From positions 62,001 to 126,000 of the forward strand of contig NZ_FNOG01000005.1 of NCBI RefSeq assembly GCF_900106525.1: a DNA stretch of 64,000 nucleotides. The letters are read 5' to 3'. Positions 28,145 to 64,000 of the stretch are shown here, piece by piece. Source of the stretch: Lysobacter enzymogenes (lineage in GTDB: Bacteria; Pseudomonadota; Gammaproteobacteria; Xanthomonadales; Xanthomonadaceae). The position numbers and the translations under genes are program-made. Below the pieces are notes generated by a model that did not search any database, was not told the origin of the DNA, and was given only the letters and a program-made list of their open reading frames with translations. How positions within the stretch are numbered: the stretch's first letter is position 1; the number at the start of each line of letters is the position of its first letter.

Positions 28145-31100
28145 TCACAGCGTGTAGCTCATCGGCTGCTCGCGGCGTTTCGGCGGCGTCGCCGGCGCCG
28201 GCGCAGCGACGCCCTGCTCCGCCGCGGCGCCGTCGTCTTCGCCGTGGGTCTGGGCGATGTACTGCATCAGTTCGTCCAGGGTCGGATAGTCGAACGGGCT
28301 GGTCGTGGTGAGCTCGAGCTGCAGCGACTGGTTCAAGCGTTCGACCCATTGCACCGCCAGCATCGAATCCAGGCCGTAGTCGGTGAAGGGCGTGGCGGGG
28401 TCGAACTCGGCGGCGTCGATCTGCAGCACCGCCAGCAACTCCTGCAGCACGCGTGCGCGCAGGCCGCCGGTGCGCGCGGGTGCCGCAACGGCGGCCGATG
28501 GTGCGGCCGCCGCCGGCGCAGCGCTCGCAGTCGCTGCCGCGGCGATTGCCGGAGCCGCCGTCGTAACCGCGCTCGGTTGCGGCGCCGACTGGGCCACCGT
28601 CGTCCACGGCTGCGGCTGCGCCCAAGCCGGCAGCTGCGCTTGCGTGCGCAGCGGCGGTTGCGGTTGCGGATCGGCGGGCGCGACCGGCGCGGCTTCGCCG
28701 CCGCCGGCGCTGGCCAGCAGATGCGCGACCAGGGCGTCGATGGTCGGATGGTCGAACAGGCTGGTGGTGGTCAGTTCGACCACCAACCGCCGGTTCAAGG
28801 CTTCCACGATCTGCACCGCCAGCATCGAGTCGATGCCGTAGTCGACGAAGTCCACATCGCCGCGGATGTCGCCCGCGTCGATGCCGGCGATCTCGACCAG
28901 GGCCTGGGCGATCGCCTGGGCGATGCCCGCGCTGGCCGCGGCCGGCGCGCGCGTCGGCGCCGGTGCGGCGGGCGCCGGTGCGGCGGGTGTCGCAATCGCC
29001 GCCGCCGGCGCGGGCGCCTGCACGGGGCGCGCTTCGACTACGGGCGCAGAGGCCGCGGTGCGCGGCCGCATCGACAGCAGGTGGGCCACGACCGCGTCGA
29101 CGCTGGGATGGTCGAACAAACTGGTGGTGGTCAGTTCGGCGCCGGCGTTGACGTTCAACAACTCCACCGCCTGCACCGCCAGCATCGAATCCAGGCCGTA
29201 GTCGGTCAGCGGCGCGTCGTCGTACAAGGCCTGGGCGTCGATCTCGAGCACGCGCACCAGGGTGTCGCGAACGATGCGGCGAATCGCCGCGTCCACGTCG
29301 GCCTGCGCCGACGCCGGCTGCGGTGCGGGCTGCGCCACAGGTTGCGGCACGGGTTGCGGCGCAGGCTCGGCCTGCGGCGCGGGCGCGATGGCCGGCGCGG
29401 CGGCGGACGCCGTCGCCGGCTGCCGCACCCAACCGTCGCTCATCGCCACCACGATCTGCTGGCCCAGTTCGCGCGCGCTTTGCGCCGGCAGGCCGATCGC
29501 CTCGAAGCCCTGCTCGGCCAGCACCGCGCGCCACGATTCCGGCGACAGCGCCGGCGAGCCCGGGATGCGCAGGTGCGCGTCCTGGTACAGCCACCAGCCC
29601 TTGAGCAGGCCGAAGGTCACGTGCGCGAACAGGCTGGTCGCGCAGACCTCGTTCAACAGCAGCACGCCGTTGCGCTTGAGCGCGGCCTTGGCGTTACGCA
29701 GGGTGCGGGCGATGTCGCCGGTGGCGTGCAGCACGTTGGCGGCGACCACCAGGTCGAAACCGCCGACCTCGATGCCCTGCGCCGCGGCGGCGCGTTCGAC
29801 GTCGAAGCTGCCGTACGTCATGTACGGCGCGCGCTGGGCGTACTCGTCCTGGGCGGCGACGGCGAAGGAACGCGAGATATCGGTGAAGCGATACTCGGCG
29901 ATCGACGCCGCGTAAGGCTGCAGCGCCTGCACCAGCGGCGTGGTGGTGCCGCCGGTGCCGGCGCCGATCTCCAGGATGCGCAGACGCACGTCGGGATCGA
30001 TCCGGCGCCGGCGCTCGATGTAACGCACCAGCGTCGAGCACAGCACCTTGTTGAAGTAGTCCGGCACCGGGCTGTCGCGGTAGATGCCTTCGACCAGATG
30101 CGGCGAGGACTTCGGGAACAGCACGTCGGTGGCGGCGCGCTGGCCGCTCAGCACCGGGCGCAGTTCGCGCAGGGTCGCCTCGGCCAGACGCACCGGCGCG
30201 GCCAGCTCGGCGCTGTCGAGCCATTGCGCGGCGTTGCGCTCCCATTCCTGCCACGGCGAAGCCGCCGGCATCGGCCCGACGACCTGCCAAGCACCGTCGC
30301 GTTCGACCGCCATGCCGCGCTCGGCCAACAGGTTCAAGGTATGCCGCAGCCATGCGCGGTACTGCGGCGCCACGGCTTGCTCGCGCGCCGCCGGGTCGGC
30401 GGCGGCGAACACGCCGAGCGCGTCGAGCTCGTGGCGCAGCAGCTCCAGCAGCAAGGTCTCGAAGCGTTCCGGCAGGCCCTGCCCGGCCAGCGTGGCCGGG
30501 TCGATGTCGACCGCCGCGTCCAGCGGCACCACCGGCAAGGTCGCGCCGACCCGCCACACGCGGTCGTCGGAGAACTGCACGCCGGTCAGCGCGTCCGCGC
30601 GTTGGGTCTTGAGGAAGGCCAGCTGGCGTTGCGGGCCGGCCAGCAGACGCTCCAGCGCGGCCATGCCTTCGGCCGGCTCGACCGAGCCCATGCCGGCCTG
30701 GGCGATCCAGTTGCGGTAGCCGCTGGAGATCGCGGCGAAACCCACGCTCCCCCAATAGCCCCAGTTGACCACCCGCACCGGGCAGCGCCATTCGCGCGCC
30801 AACTGCGCGGCGAACGCGTCCTCGACCGTGCAACCGGCGGCGTAGTTGGCTTGCCGCGGGGTCTTTTCCAGCGCCTGGATCGAAGAGAAGAACAGCACGA
30901 AGTCGAGCGGCAGGTGGGCGAAGGCCTGGGCCATGCGCACCGACACTTCGATCTTGGCCGCCAGGCCGCGCCAGAAGCGCTGCTCGTCCATGCGTTCGAG
31001 CGGATCGCCGGCCATCAGCAGCGCGGCGTGGACCACGCCGTGGATGGCGCCGTAGCGGCGTTCGATTTCGGCGCAGGCGCGCTCCAGCGACGGCTGGTCG

Positions 31101-34100
31101 GTGGCGTCGGCGGAGATGTAGTGCGGCGCCGGACCGAGCTGGCCCAGCCGGGCGATCTTTTCCTCCACCACTTCGTCGCGCTTGCGCAAACCGATCCACA
31201 CCACCTGCGCGGCGTAACGGCGGATCAGGTATTCGCTGAACGCCTCGCCGATGCCGCCGGCGCCGCCGACCACGACGTAGACGCCGTTGTGGCGGAACGC
31301 GGTCTGCTCGGGTTCGGGCAAGGCGCAGGCGATCCAGCGCTGGCGGTGCCAGCGGCCGTGGCGGTGCGCCCAGGCGTTGCCGTCGCGATCGGCCGGCAGC
31401 GCCAGCAGCTCGTCCAGCGGCCACGGCGCATCGGCTTGCAGATCGAGCAGACGCACCTGCCAGGCCGGGTATTCCTTGGCCAGGGTGCCGACCAGTCCGT
31501 GCACGCCGGCGTGGGTCGGGTCGATCGATTCGTCTTCCAGCACCGGCTGGGTGCCGGCGGTGATCACGCTCAGGCCCAGCGGCTTGGCCGCGTAACCGAG
31601 CTTGAGCAGCGCCTTGACCAGACGGAAGCCGGCCATCACCCCTCGTTGCTGATCGACCACGATGCTGTCGCTGTCGACCGAGCGCGCCTGCGCCGGCGGC
31701 ACCAGCCAGAACACATGCTCGATGTTGCCGGCGCCGCGCAGCTCGTCGGCGGCGCGGTCGGCGGTGTCGGCGATCGCCGCCGGCAGCTGGCGCGCGCGCG
31801 GGAAGCGCTTGCGCAATTGCGCGAACTGGGCCTCGTCGCCGCCGATCACCACCACCGCGACCCGGGCCTGCGGCCACGCTTCCGATTCCGGCGGCACGCT
31901 GGCTTCCCACGCCGGCGCCAGGGTCAGGGCGCCGACCCGGTCGTTGCCGGCGAAGGCTTCGCTCTGGCGCGGCTGCGCCGCGGCCGTCGGGGGCTGCGAC
32001 GTCGGCGCCGGCTGAGCTTGCGTCTGCTGAGTCTGCGCAGGCTGCGCCGGCGCGGGCCTGGCGGCCGCGGGCGCCGACGCGCGCGCGGCCGGCGCCCCGG
32101 CTTCGCGCGAGGTCACGCCGCGCAGCGCGGCGACTACACGCCCGGTCGGTTCGCACAAGTCGATGTCGAGCTTGTTGCTGGCCTGACGGCGGTCGCGGCG
32201 GATCCACACCCACATCTGCTCGCTGCACGGTCCGTACAGTTCGATCTGGTCGAGCGCGAACAGCATCAGCGAACGCGGCGCGGCGCCGTCGGAGGGCTGT
32301 TCCTCGCGGCCGTCGCCGATTTCGAAGCCGATCGAGGCCTGCAGCGCGCTGTCGAGCAGGCTCGGATGCAGGTGGAAGCCGTCCTGCGCCGAGGCCACGG
32401 CCGGCAGGCGGATCCTCGCCAGCAACTGGTCGGCGCCGACGAAGGCCTGCTCGATGCCGCGGTAGCTCTCGCCGTAAGCCAGCCCCATGAGGTCGAATAC
32501 GCGGTAATAGTCGCTGCCGGCGACGGTGCGCAGATCGCAGCGCATGCGCACGGTGCCGACGTCGACGAACGGCGCGCGCGCGACCGCGCCCAGGGCGATG
32601 CGGCCCTGGCAGTGCGGCACGTCGCTGCCCGCGCCGGTCAGGCGGAACGCGAACTCGGTGTCGGCGCTCTGCGCCGCGGCCTGGACCGGTTCCAGCGCGA
32701 TGCGCAGGTCGACCGGCTCGGACACAGCCAGCGGCCGCAGCCAAACCACATTGCGCAACTGCCGCACGCGCTGGCCGGGCCGCGCCAGTTCGGCGGCGGC
32801 GCGGGCCATTTCCAGGCAGGCCGCGCCCGGCAGCATTGGCGCGCCCTGGACCACATGGTCGCGCAGGAACGGTTCGCGCCCGCTCCAGCGGGTGGCGTAA
32901 CGCGGGCCGTCGGCGCCGGGATCGGCGGCGTGCACGAAGGGATGCAGCGCGGCGCTGGAAACGCTCGGCGCGGCGGCGTTGACCGTCGCCACCGCATCGA
33001 CGCGCGCGGCGGGCGCCGCGACCGGCGCGCTGGCGCTCGTTGCGAGGCTTGCAGTCGCTGCGGCGCCTGCGGCTGCCGCAGCGTTGTTGCCCTGCGCCTG
33101 AGCGAGTTCGGGCACCCAATGGCGCTTGCGCGAGAACCGGTACAGCGGCAACGGAACCCGCCGCTGCGCGGCGAACGCCGGGCTCAGGTCGAGCGCCAGC
33201 CCCTGCACGTGCAGCGCGGCCAGTTCGCCGAGCGCACGCGCGCGCTCGCCATCGTCGCGCGCCTGCGCCAGCGCCTGCAGACGGCCCTGCCCTTGCGCCA
33301 GCAGATCGGCGCGGGCGTTGCCGGCGGCGGCCTGCCCCGCGAGCACGCGCGAGCCGGTTCCGGCCAGCCAGCGGCGCAGTTCGGCGGCGGCATCGGCGGC
33401 GTCGGCGGCGACCAGGGCGAGACGATGGCGGTGATGGCGGCGTCCGCGCGCCAGGGTGTAGCCGGCCGCGGCCAGTTCCAGCGCCGGGTTGCGCTCCAGG
33501 TGTTCGGCCAGGGCCGAGACCTGAGCCGGCAGGTCGTCCTCGCGATAGCCCGACAGCACCAGCAGGGTCGGCTGCGCCGGATTCGCTGCGGCCGCCGCGG
33601 GCGGCGCTTCTTCGATCACGACGTGGGCGTTGGTCCCGCTGAGCCCGAACGAGCTCACCGCGGCCAGACGCCCGCCCGCGGCCGGGGCGTCCCAGTGCTT
33701 GAGGCGGGTGTTGACCGTCAGCGGGCTGTCGGCGAAGGCGATGTGCGGATTGGGCTGGTCGAAGTGCAGCGACGGCGGGATCTGCCGGTGCTGCAGCGAC
33801 AGCAGCACCTTGATCAGCCCGGCCACGCCGGCGGCGGCGCCGGTGTGGCCGATGTTGGTTTTGATCGAACCGATCGCGCAGAAGCCCTTGCGGTCGGTGT
33901 AGTGGCGCAGCGAGCGGGTCAGCGCCGAGGCCTCGATCGGATCGCCGAGGATGGTGCCGGTGCCGTGCGCCTCGATCATCTGCAGGCGCGAGGCGTCGAT
34001 GCCGAAGCTGTCGTAGACGTGGCGCTGCAGGCGCTCCTGGGCGGCGGCGCTGGGCGCGGTGATGCCGTTGCTGGCGCCGTCCTGGTTGATCGCGCTGCCG

Positions 34101-37100
34101 CGGATCACGCCGTAGATGTGGTCGCCGGCGTCGAGCGCGTCCTGCAGGCGCTTGAGCACGACCACGCCGACGCCTTCGGACGGCACGAAGCCGTCGGCGC
34201 CGGCGCCGAACGCGCGGCACTGGCCGGTCGGCGAGAGCATGCCGGCGCGGCTGGAGGAGATCAGGAATCCGGGCGTGCACTGGATCCACACGCCGCCGGC
34301 CAGGGCCAGATCGGTCTCGCCGGTCCACAGCCCCTGGCAGGCCAGATGCACCGCGACCAACGAGCTCGAACAGGCGGTGTCGAGGGTGATCGCCGGGCCT
34401 TGCAGGTCCAGGTAATAGGCGATGCGCGCCGACAGCACCGAGGCGGCGTTGCCCCACATCGCGTGCGGCGGCAGCGAGGGCTGGCCGTGCAACAGCTCGC
34501 CGTAGTCGCCGCCGTTGAAGCCCATGTACACGCCGCAACGCGCGCCGGCGATGCTTTCGCCGGCATAGCCGGCGTCTTCCAGCGCATGCCACGAGGATTC
34601 CAGCAGCAAGCGGTGCTGCGGATCCATGAAGTTGGCTTCGGTGCCGGAGATGTTGAAGAACAGCGGATCGAACTGGTCGATGTCGCTGAGAAAGCCGCCG
34701 CGCGGGCAGACCTGGGTGCCGTCGGGCAGCGCCGAGGCGTCGACCTTCCAGCGCGAGATCGGCTCGGTGACTTCATCGCCCGCGGCCAGATGCGCCCACA
34801 AGGCCTGCAGATCGGGCGATTGCGGGAAGCGGCCGCTCATGCCGACGATGGCGATCGGGCCCGGCGCGGCCGGGCCGGCCTGCGCGCGCGCGGGTTCGGG
34901 CTGGACGCTGCGTCCGGCCGCGCCGCTGTCGCGGTCCGGCGTTGCCGCGGCTGTCGCTGCGGCCGCGGTCGGCGCCTGCGCGGCGCGCGCGGCGTTGCGC
35001 AGCTTGTCGCCGTCGTGCTCCTGCAGCACGTGGCGCACCAGCTTGTTGACCGAACTGTGGTCGAACAGGCTGGTGCCGGCCAGTTCGATGCCGAGCGCGT
35101 CGTTGAGCGCGCGCACGATCTTGACGCTGCTGATCGAGTCGACGCCGTAGCCGGCGAACGCGCCGTCGGGGTCGATGCGCTCCGGCGCCAGCTTCAGGGT
35201 TGCGGCCAACTGCGCGAGCAGCGCGTCCTTCACATAGGCTTCGAGGTCGATGACGGCCACCGTTCGGTCGGATGCGGGTTCGATTTCGGATTCGGATTGC
35301 GGTGCGGGTTCGGAAACGGTCTGCGTCTGCGTTGCCGGCGGCGCTGCGGCCGACGGCGCGGACGGCGCCCGCGCTTCGGCGGCGGGCTCGGGCACGCGCA
35401 GGCTTTGACCATTGAGGCGGTGCAACGCCGCCAGCTGCGGCAACGCGGCGTGCGCGAACGCTTCCAGCGCGGCCATCGCCTCGACCGGCTGCAGCGCGCC
35501 GATGCCGGCCTGGGCGAAGCGCTCGCGCACCCGCGGCGGCAGGGTCGCGGTCGCGCCGATGTCGCCCCAGAAACCCCAGTTGAGGGTCTTGACGCGGCGG
35601 CCGTAGCGCGTGGCCAGATGCCGCGCCAGCGCGTCCTGATACAGGCTGCCGGCGCTGTAGTTGCTCTGGCCGGCGTCGCGCGAATAGCTCACCAGCGAGG
35701 AGAACAGCAGCAGGCTGTCGAGCCCGTCGTCGGCGAAGGCGCGCAGCAGATTCACCGCGATGCGCGCCTTGGTCGCGAAGGCCTGCTCGAAGCTCGCCGC
35801 GTCCATCGCCGCCAGGGCCTGGTCGTGCAGTTCGATCGCGGAGTGGATCACCCCGTGGATGCGGCCGTGCGCGCGCAACACCTCGGCGCGCACCCGCGCC
35901 AGCGCGGCCGGATCGGTCGCGTCGGCTTGCAGATAGGTCGGCGCGGGCCCGAGCGCGGCGAGCCGGGCCAGTTTCGCCGCGATCTGCGCGTCGGCCGGAC
36001 GCCGTCCGACCCAGACCACGCGCGCCCGATAGCGGCGCAGCAGATGCTCGGTGAAGACCTCGCCGACGCCGCCGGCGCCGCCGACGATCAGATACACGCC
36101 GTCCTCGCGGAAGCCGCCGTCGGTGCGCGCGGGCAGCGGCACCGGACGCAGGCGCTCGCGCGACCACTGGCCGGCGCGGTGGATCCAGGCGCGGCCCTGG
36201 CCGTCGGCGGGAACCGCGGCGATCTGCGCGACCGGCAGCGGATCGGCCGCGGCGGCGTCGCCCAGATCGATCAGGCGCAGGCTCCAGCCCGCGTGTTCCT
36301 TGACCGCGCTGGCGATCAATCCCTGCAGCGCGGCCTGGGTCGGATCGCCGTCGCCGTCGCGCACGATCAGCGTCCATTCCAGCGCCGCTTCGCCATAGCC
36401 CTGTGCGAGCAGGGCCTTGATCGCGTGGAAGCAGGCCAGCACTTCGGCGCTGCTGGCGCGATAGTCGAGCAGCGCATCGACGCTGGCGGCGCCGTCGCCG
36501 GTGGCGAACCAGACCAGATGGTCGATGCGGCCGAGCGCGCCGGCCGAGGCGGCCCAGGCGTCGATCGTCTGCGCCGTCGGCGCCGCGAGCGCGCCGGCGT
36601 TGGGCCACAGCCGGGCGAACTGCGCGGCCTGCTGCGCGTCGGCGCCGACCAGGACGACGCGCGCGCCGGCGTCGATCGCGCCCGGCGTCGGCGCCGGCAC
36701 CGGCTCGCTGTCGGCGATCAGCAGTTCCAGCGCCGCCAGTTCCGCGGGCACGTTGAGTTCGGGCTCGGCCGGCGGCGGCGGCGGCGCGGCGTCGGCGCTG
36801 TGGGCCAGGTCGCTGGCGAGGTCTTCGCGACGCGTGGCGCGGTTGTTGGCGAACACATACTCGGCGCCATCGACCCAGCAACGGTCCTTGGCGAAGCGAT
36901 AGGTCGGCAGGTGCGCCGGGCGCACCGCCGCGGCGCGCGGCAGTTCGCGCCAGTCCGGATCGAATCCGCCGACCCAGCGCGCGGCGAGTTCGCGCAAACC
37001 CTGCGCATCGCTGCGCAGCGGCGCGGGCGCGTCCGCTGCGGCGCGCAGGGCCTCGCGCATCTGCGCGGTGACCCGTCCGGCGAACAGCGCCGGCGCGGCG

Positions 37101-38817
37101 CGGCCGGCGAGAAAATCCTCCAGCCGGGCCAGCGCTTTGGTGCGGCTGGCGGCGACGAAGGCCAGGCGATGCTCGAATCCGGCGCGCCCGTGCTGCAGGG
37201 TGAAGGCGACATCGGCCAGGGGAATGTGCGGATTGCGCGGCAGCCACTGGGCCAGCGCGTGGCACTGCTCGCGCAGTTCGTCGGTGCCGCGCGCGGACAG
37301 CACGAATAACTGGGCGTCGCCGGCGGCGTCCGCCGCAATCTCGGTCTGCGGCTCGCTCCACTCCTCCAGCACCAGATGCGCGTTGGTGCCGCTGTAGCCG
37401 AACGAACTCACCGCGGCGCGGCGCGCCGAAGCGCTGCGCCATTCGCGCAGTTCGGCGTTGATCACGAACGGCGAGCCGCGCAGCTCGATGTGCGGATTGG
37501 GCCGGGTGTAATGCAGGGTCGGCGCCAGTTGGCGCTGGCGCAGGGCCAACACCGTCTTGTGCACGCCGGCGACGCCGGCCGCGGCGGAGGCGTGGCCGAT
37601 ATTGCTCTTGACCGAGCCCAGCGCGCACGAATACGCGGCCGCGCCGGCTTCGCCGAACACCGTCGCCAGCGCTTCGAATTCGATCGGGTCGCCCAGGCGG
37701 GTGCCGGTGCCGTGCGCTTCGACATAGCTGATCGAGCCCGGATCGATGCGGTGGCGCCGATAGACTTCGCGCAGCAGCTCGACCTGGCTCTTGCCGCTGG
37801 GCGCGGTGATGCCGTTGGTGCGTCCGTCCTGGTTGATGCCCGAACCGAGCACGACCGCGTGGATGCGGTCGCCGGCGGCGATCGCGTCGCTCAGGCGCTT
37901 GAGCACCAGCGTGCCCACGCCTTCGCCGGGGACGAAGCCGTCGGCGGAATCGTCGAACGCGCTGCAGCGCCCGGCTGCGGACAGCATCCCGGCGGCGCAC
38001 ATGCTGACGTGGGTTTCCGGCGTGAGATACAAGGTCACGCCGCCGGCCAGGGCCATGTCGATCTCGCCGGCCAGCAAGGCCTGACAGGCCAGATGGGTGG
38101 CGACCAGCGACGACGAGCAGGCGGTGTCCACCGCCAGCGCCGGGCCCTTCAGATTGAGGTGATAGGCGATGCGCGCCGCGGCGATCGAAGAGGAATTGCC
38201 GGTGACCTCGCCGATGCCGGCGCCGGCCAGTTTGCACAGGCCGACGTATTCGTTGCCCATGATGCCGAGGTAGACGCCGCAGCGCGCGCCATCCAGCGCG
38301 GCCGGCGCGTAGCCGGCGTCCTCGAACGCGCGGTAGCTCTCCTGCAGGAACAATCGGTGCTGCGGGTCCATCGCGGTGGCTTCGGCGGGCGAAATGCCGA
38401 AGAACAGCGGATCGAAATACTCGACTTCGTCGATCGAGCCCAGGGCCGTGCAATAGATCTTGCCGGGCTGCTGCGGCCGCGGGTCGTAGAACTGTTCGGC
38501 GTCCCAGCGCGAGGCCGGGACCGTGCGCACGCCCGAGCGGCCGGCGGCGAGCAGTTCCCAGAACTCGTCCAGCGATTGCGCGCCCGGATAGCGGCCGGAC
38601 ATGCCGACGATGGCGATGCGCTCGTCCGCGGCGGCGGGCGCCGCGGTTGCGGCCGTGGCCGACGATGGGACGGCTTGCGGCGCAATGGCTTGAGGCGCGG
38701 CGGCCTGCGGCGCAACGGCAGGTGCGGCGGCGGTCGGCGCGGTCGCGGCGAGCATGCGCTTGGCCTGCTCGGGCGTGATCTGCCGGGTCTGCAGCGCGCG
38801 CAGGATGTCTTCTCGAT

Positions 38818-38821
<4 letters not shown>
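28145..38821 (-). CDS. trans-AT polyketide synthase, two modules, triple terminal ACP (3558 aa)
   Basis: The start ATG (38819-38821) overlaps the upstream PKS stop by ATGA. An N-terminal docking-type helix ([19 protein letters not shown]) precedes module 8: KS (about 68-486, active Cys near 235), KR (nucleotide site near 911) and ACP (Ser about 1229). Module 9 follows: KS (about 1322-1740, Cys near 1485), DH ([10 protein letters not shown] near 1989, DSALQ near 2158), KR (near 2518), C-methyltransferase ([11 protein letters not shown] near 2948) and three ACPs (Ser about 3212, 3332, 3486). There is no AT domain after either KS; each KS runs into the LPTYRF linker. There is no thioesterase, reductase or condensation domain at the C-terminus, which ends in a short Pro/Ala-rich tail. 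Module numbers count from the right window edge. Confidence 0.95.
28230..34865 (-). other. Module 9: KS-DH-KR-cMT-ACP-ACP-ACP
   Basis: The KS has DTACSSS and [10 protein letters not shown]. The DH, KR (YAAGC variant) and C-methyltransferase all have intact core motifs. The three ACPs (DSMLAV each) have serines at 29186-29188, 28826-28828 and 28364-28366. No releasing domain follows. Confidence 0.85.
35020..38625 (-). other. Module 8: KS-KR-ACP
   Basis: The KS has DTACSSS and [10 protein letters not shown]. The KR has GGAGGVGE near 36085, with YSAGS after Tyr. The ACP Ser is at 35135-35137 (YGVDSIS). There is no DH. Confidence 0.8.

Positions 38822-64000
<25,179 letters not shown>

Noticed and set aside
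27845-37309. A 3154-codon rightward ORF antisense to the last PKS gene
   Set aside because: It is rich in Arg, Gly, Ala, His and Gln with no domain, and arises from the high-GC third positions of the opposite PKS gene.

Overview
The window is GC-rich throughout, with very long spurious antisense ORFs, DUF-type housekeeping genes and NdvB-like proteins. This suggests a Lysobacter-like gammaproteobacterium (Xanthomonadaceae). That assignment is an inference from gene content; no rRNA or marker gene is present.

Layout: positions 1-5.6 kb hold ordinary chromosomal genes: a DUF6766 membrane protein cut by the window edge, a ferritin-like protein, a small orphan protein, a DUF1328 membrane peptide, a two-gene unit with a PNPOx-family flavoprotein, a decayed fragment of an NHEJ ligase/polymerase (LigD), and a large sulfatase. 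From about 5.7 kb the content changes to secondary metabolism. A fused ABC exporter points left. Divergent from it, a rightward series of six genes runs from 7.8 to 17.6 kb: SAM methyltransferase, two tandem GT84-like (cyclic-glucan-synthase-type) membrane glycosyltransferases, a NodU/TobZ-type carbamoyltransferase, a DUF6445 protein and an amidohydrolase-2 protein. It meets, tail to tail at 17.6-17.9 kb, a leftward gene series that fills the rest of the window (17.9 kb to beyond 64 kb).

Read 5' to 3' (right to left), the leftward series is: three giant megasynthase genes joined by ATGA start/stop overlaps, then an MbtH-like protein, alpha/beta hydrolase, rhamnosyltransferase-like protein, stand-alone malonyl-type acyltransferase, NodB-type deacetylase, ABC ATPase, aldo/keto reductase, two FtsX/MacB-like permeases, a JmjC/cupin-type oxygenase and a DinB-family protein. 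None of the PKS modules has an internal AT domain, while a discrete AT is encoded nearby. This is therefore a trans-AT PKS/NRPS hybrid.

Visible module order: (KS)-KR-ACP | KS-KR-ACP | KS-ACP || C-A(Phe)-PCP | KS-DH-KR-cMT-ACP-ACP | KS-DH-KR-ACP | KS-ACP-ACP || KS-KR-ACP | KS-DH-KR-cMT-ACP-ACP-ACP. The tandem ACPs of the KR-less seventh module carry the Trp-containing motif associated with beta-branching, yet no HMG-CoA-synthase cassette lies in the window. No thioesterase domain closes the last module. The tailoring genes suggest a glycosylated, carbamoylated, methylated and oxidised polyketide with one phenylalanine unit. I do not recognise the cluster as one for a known compound.
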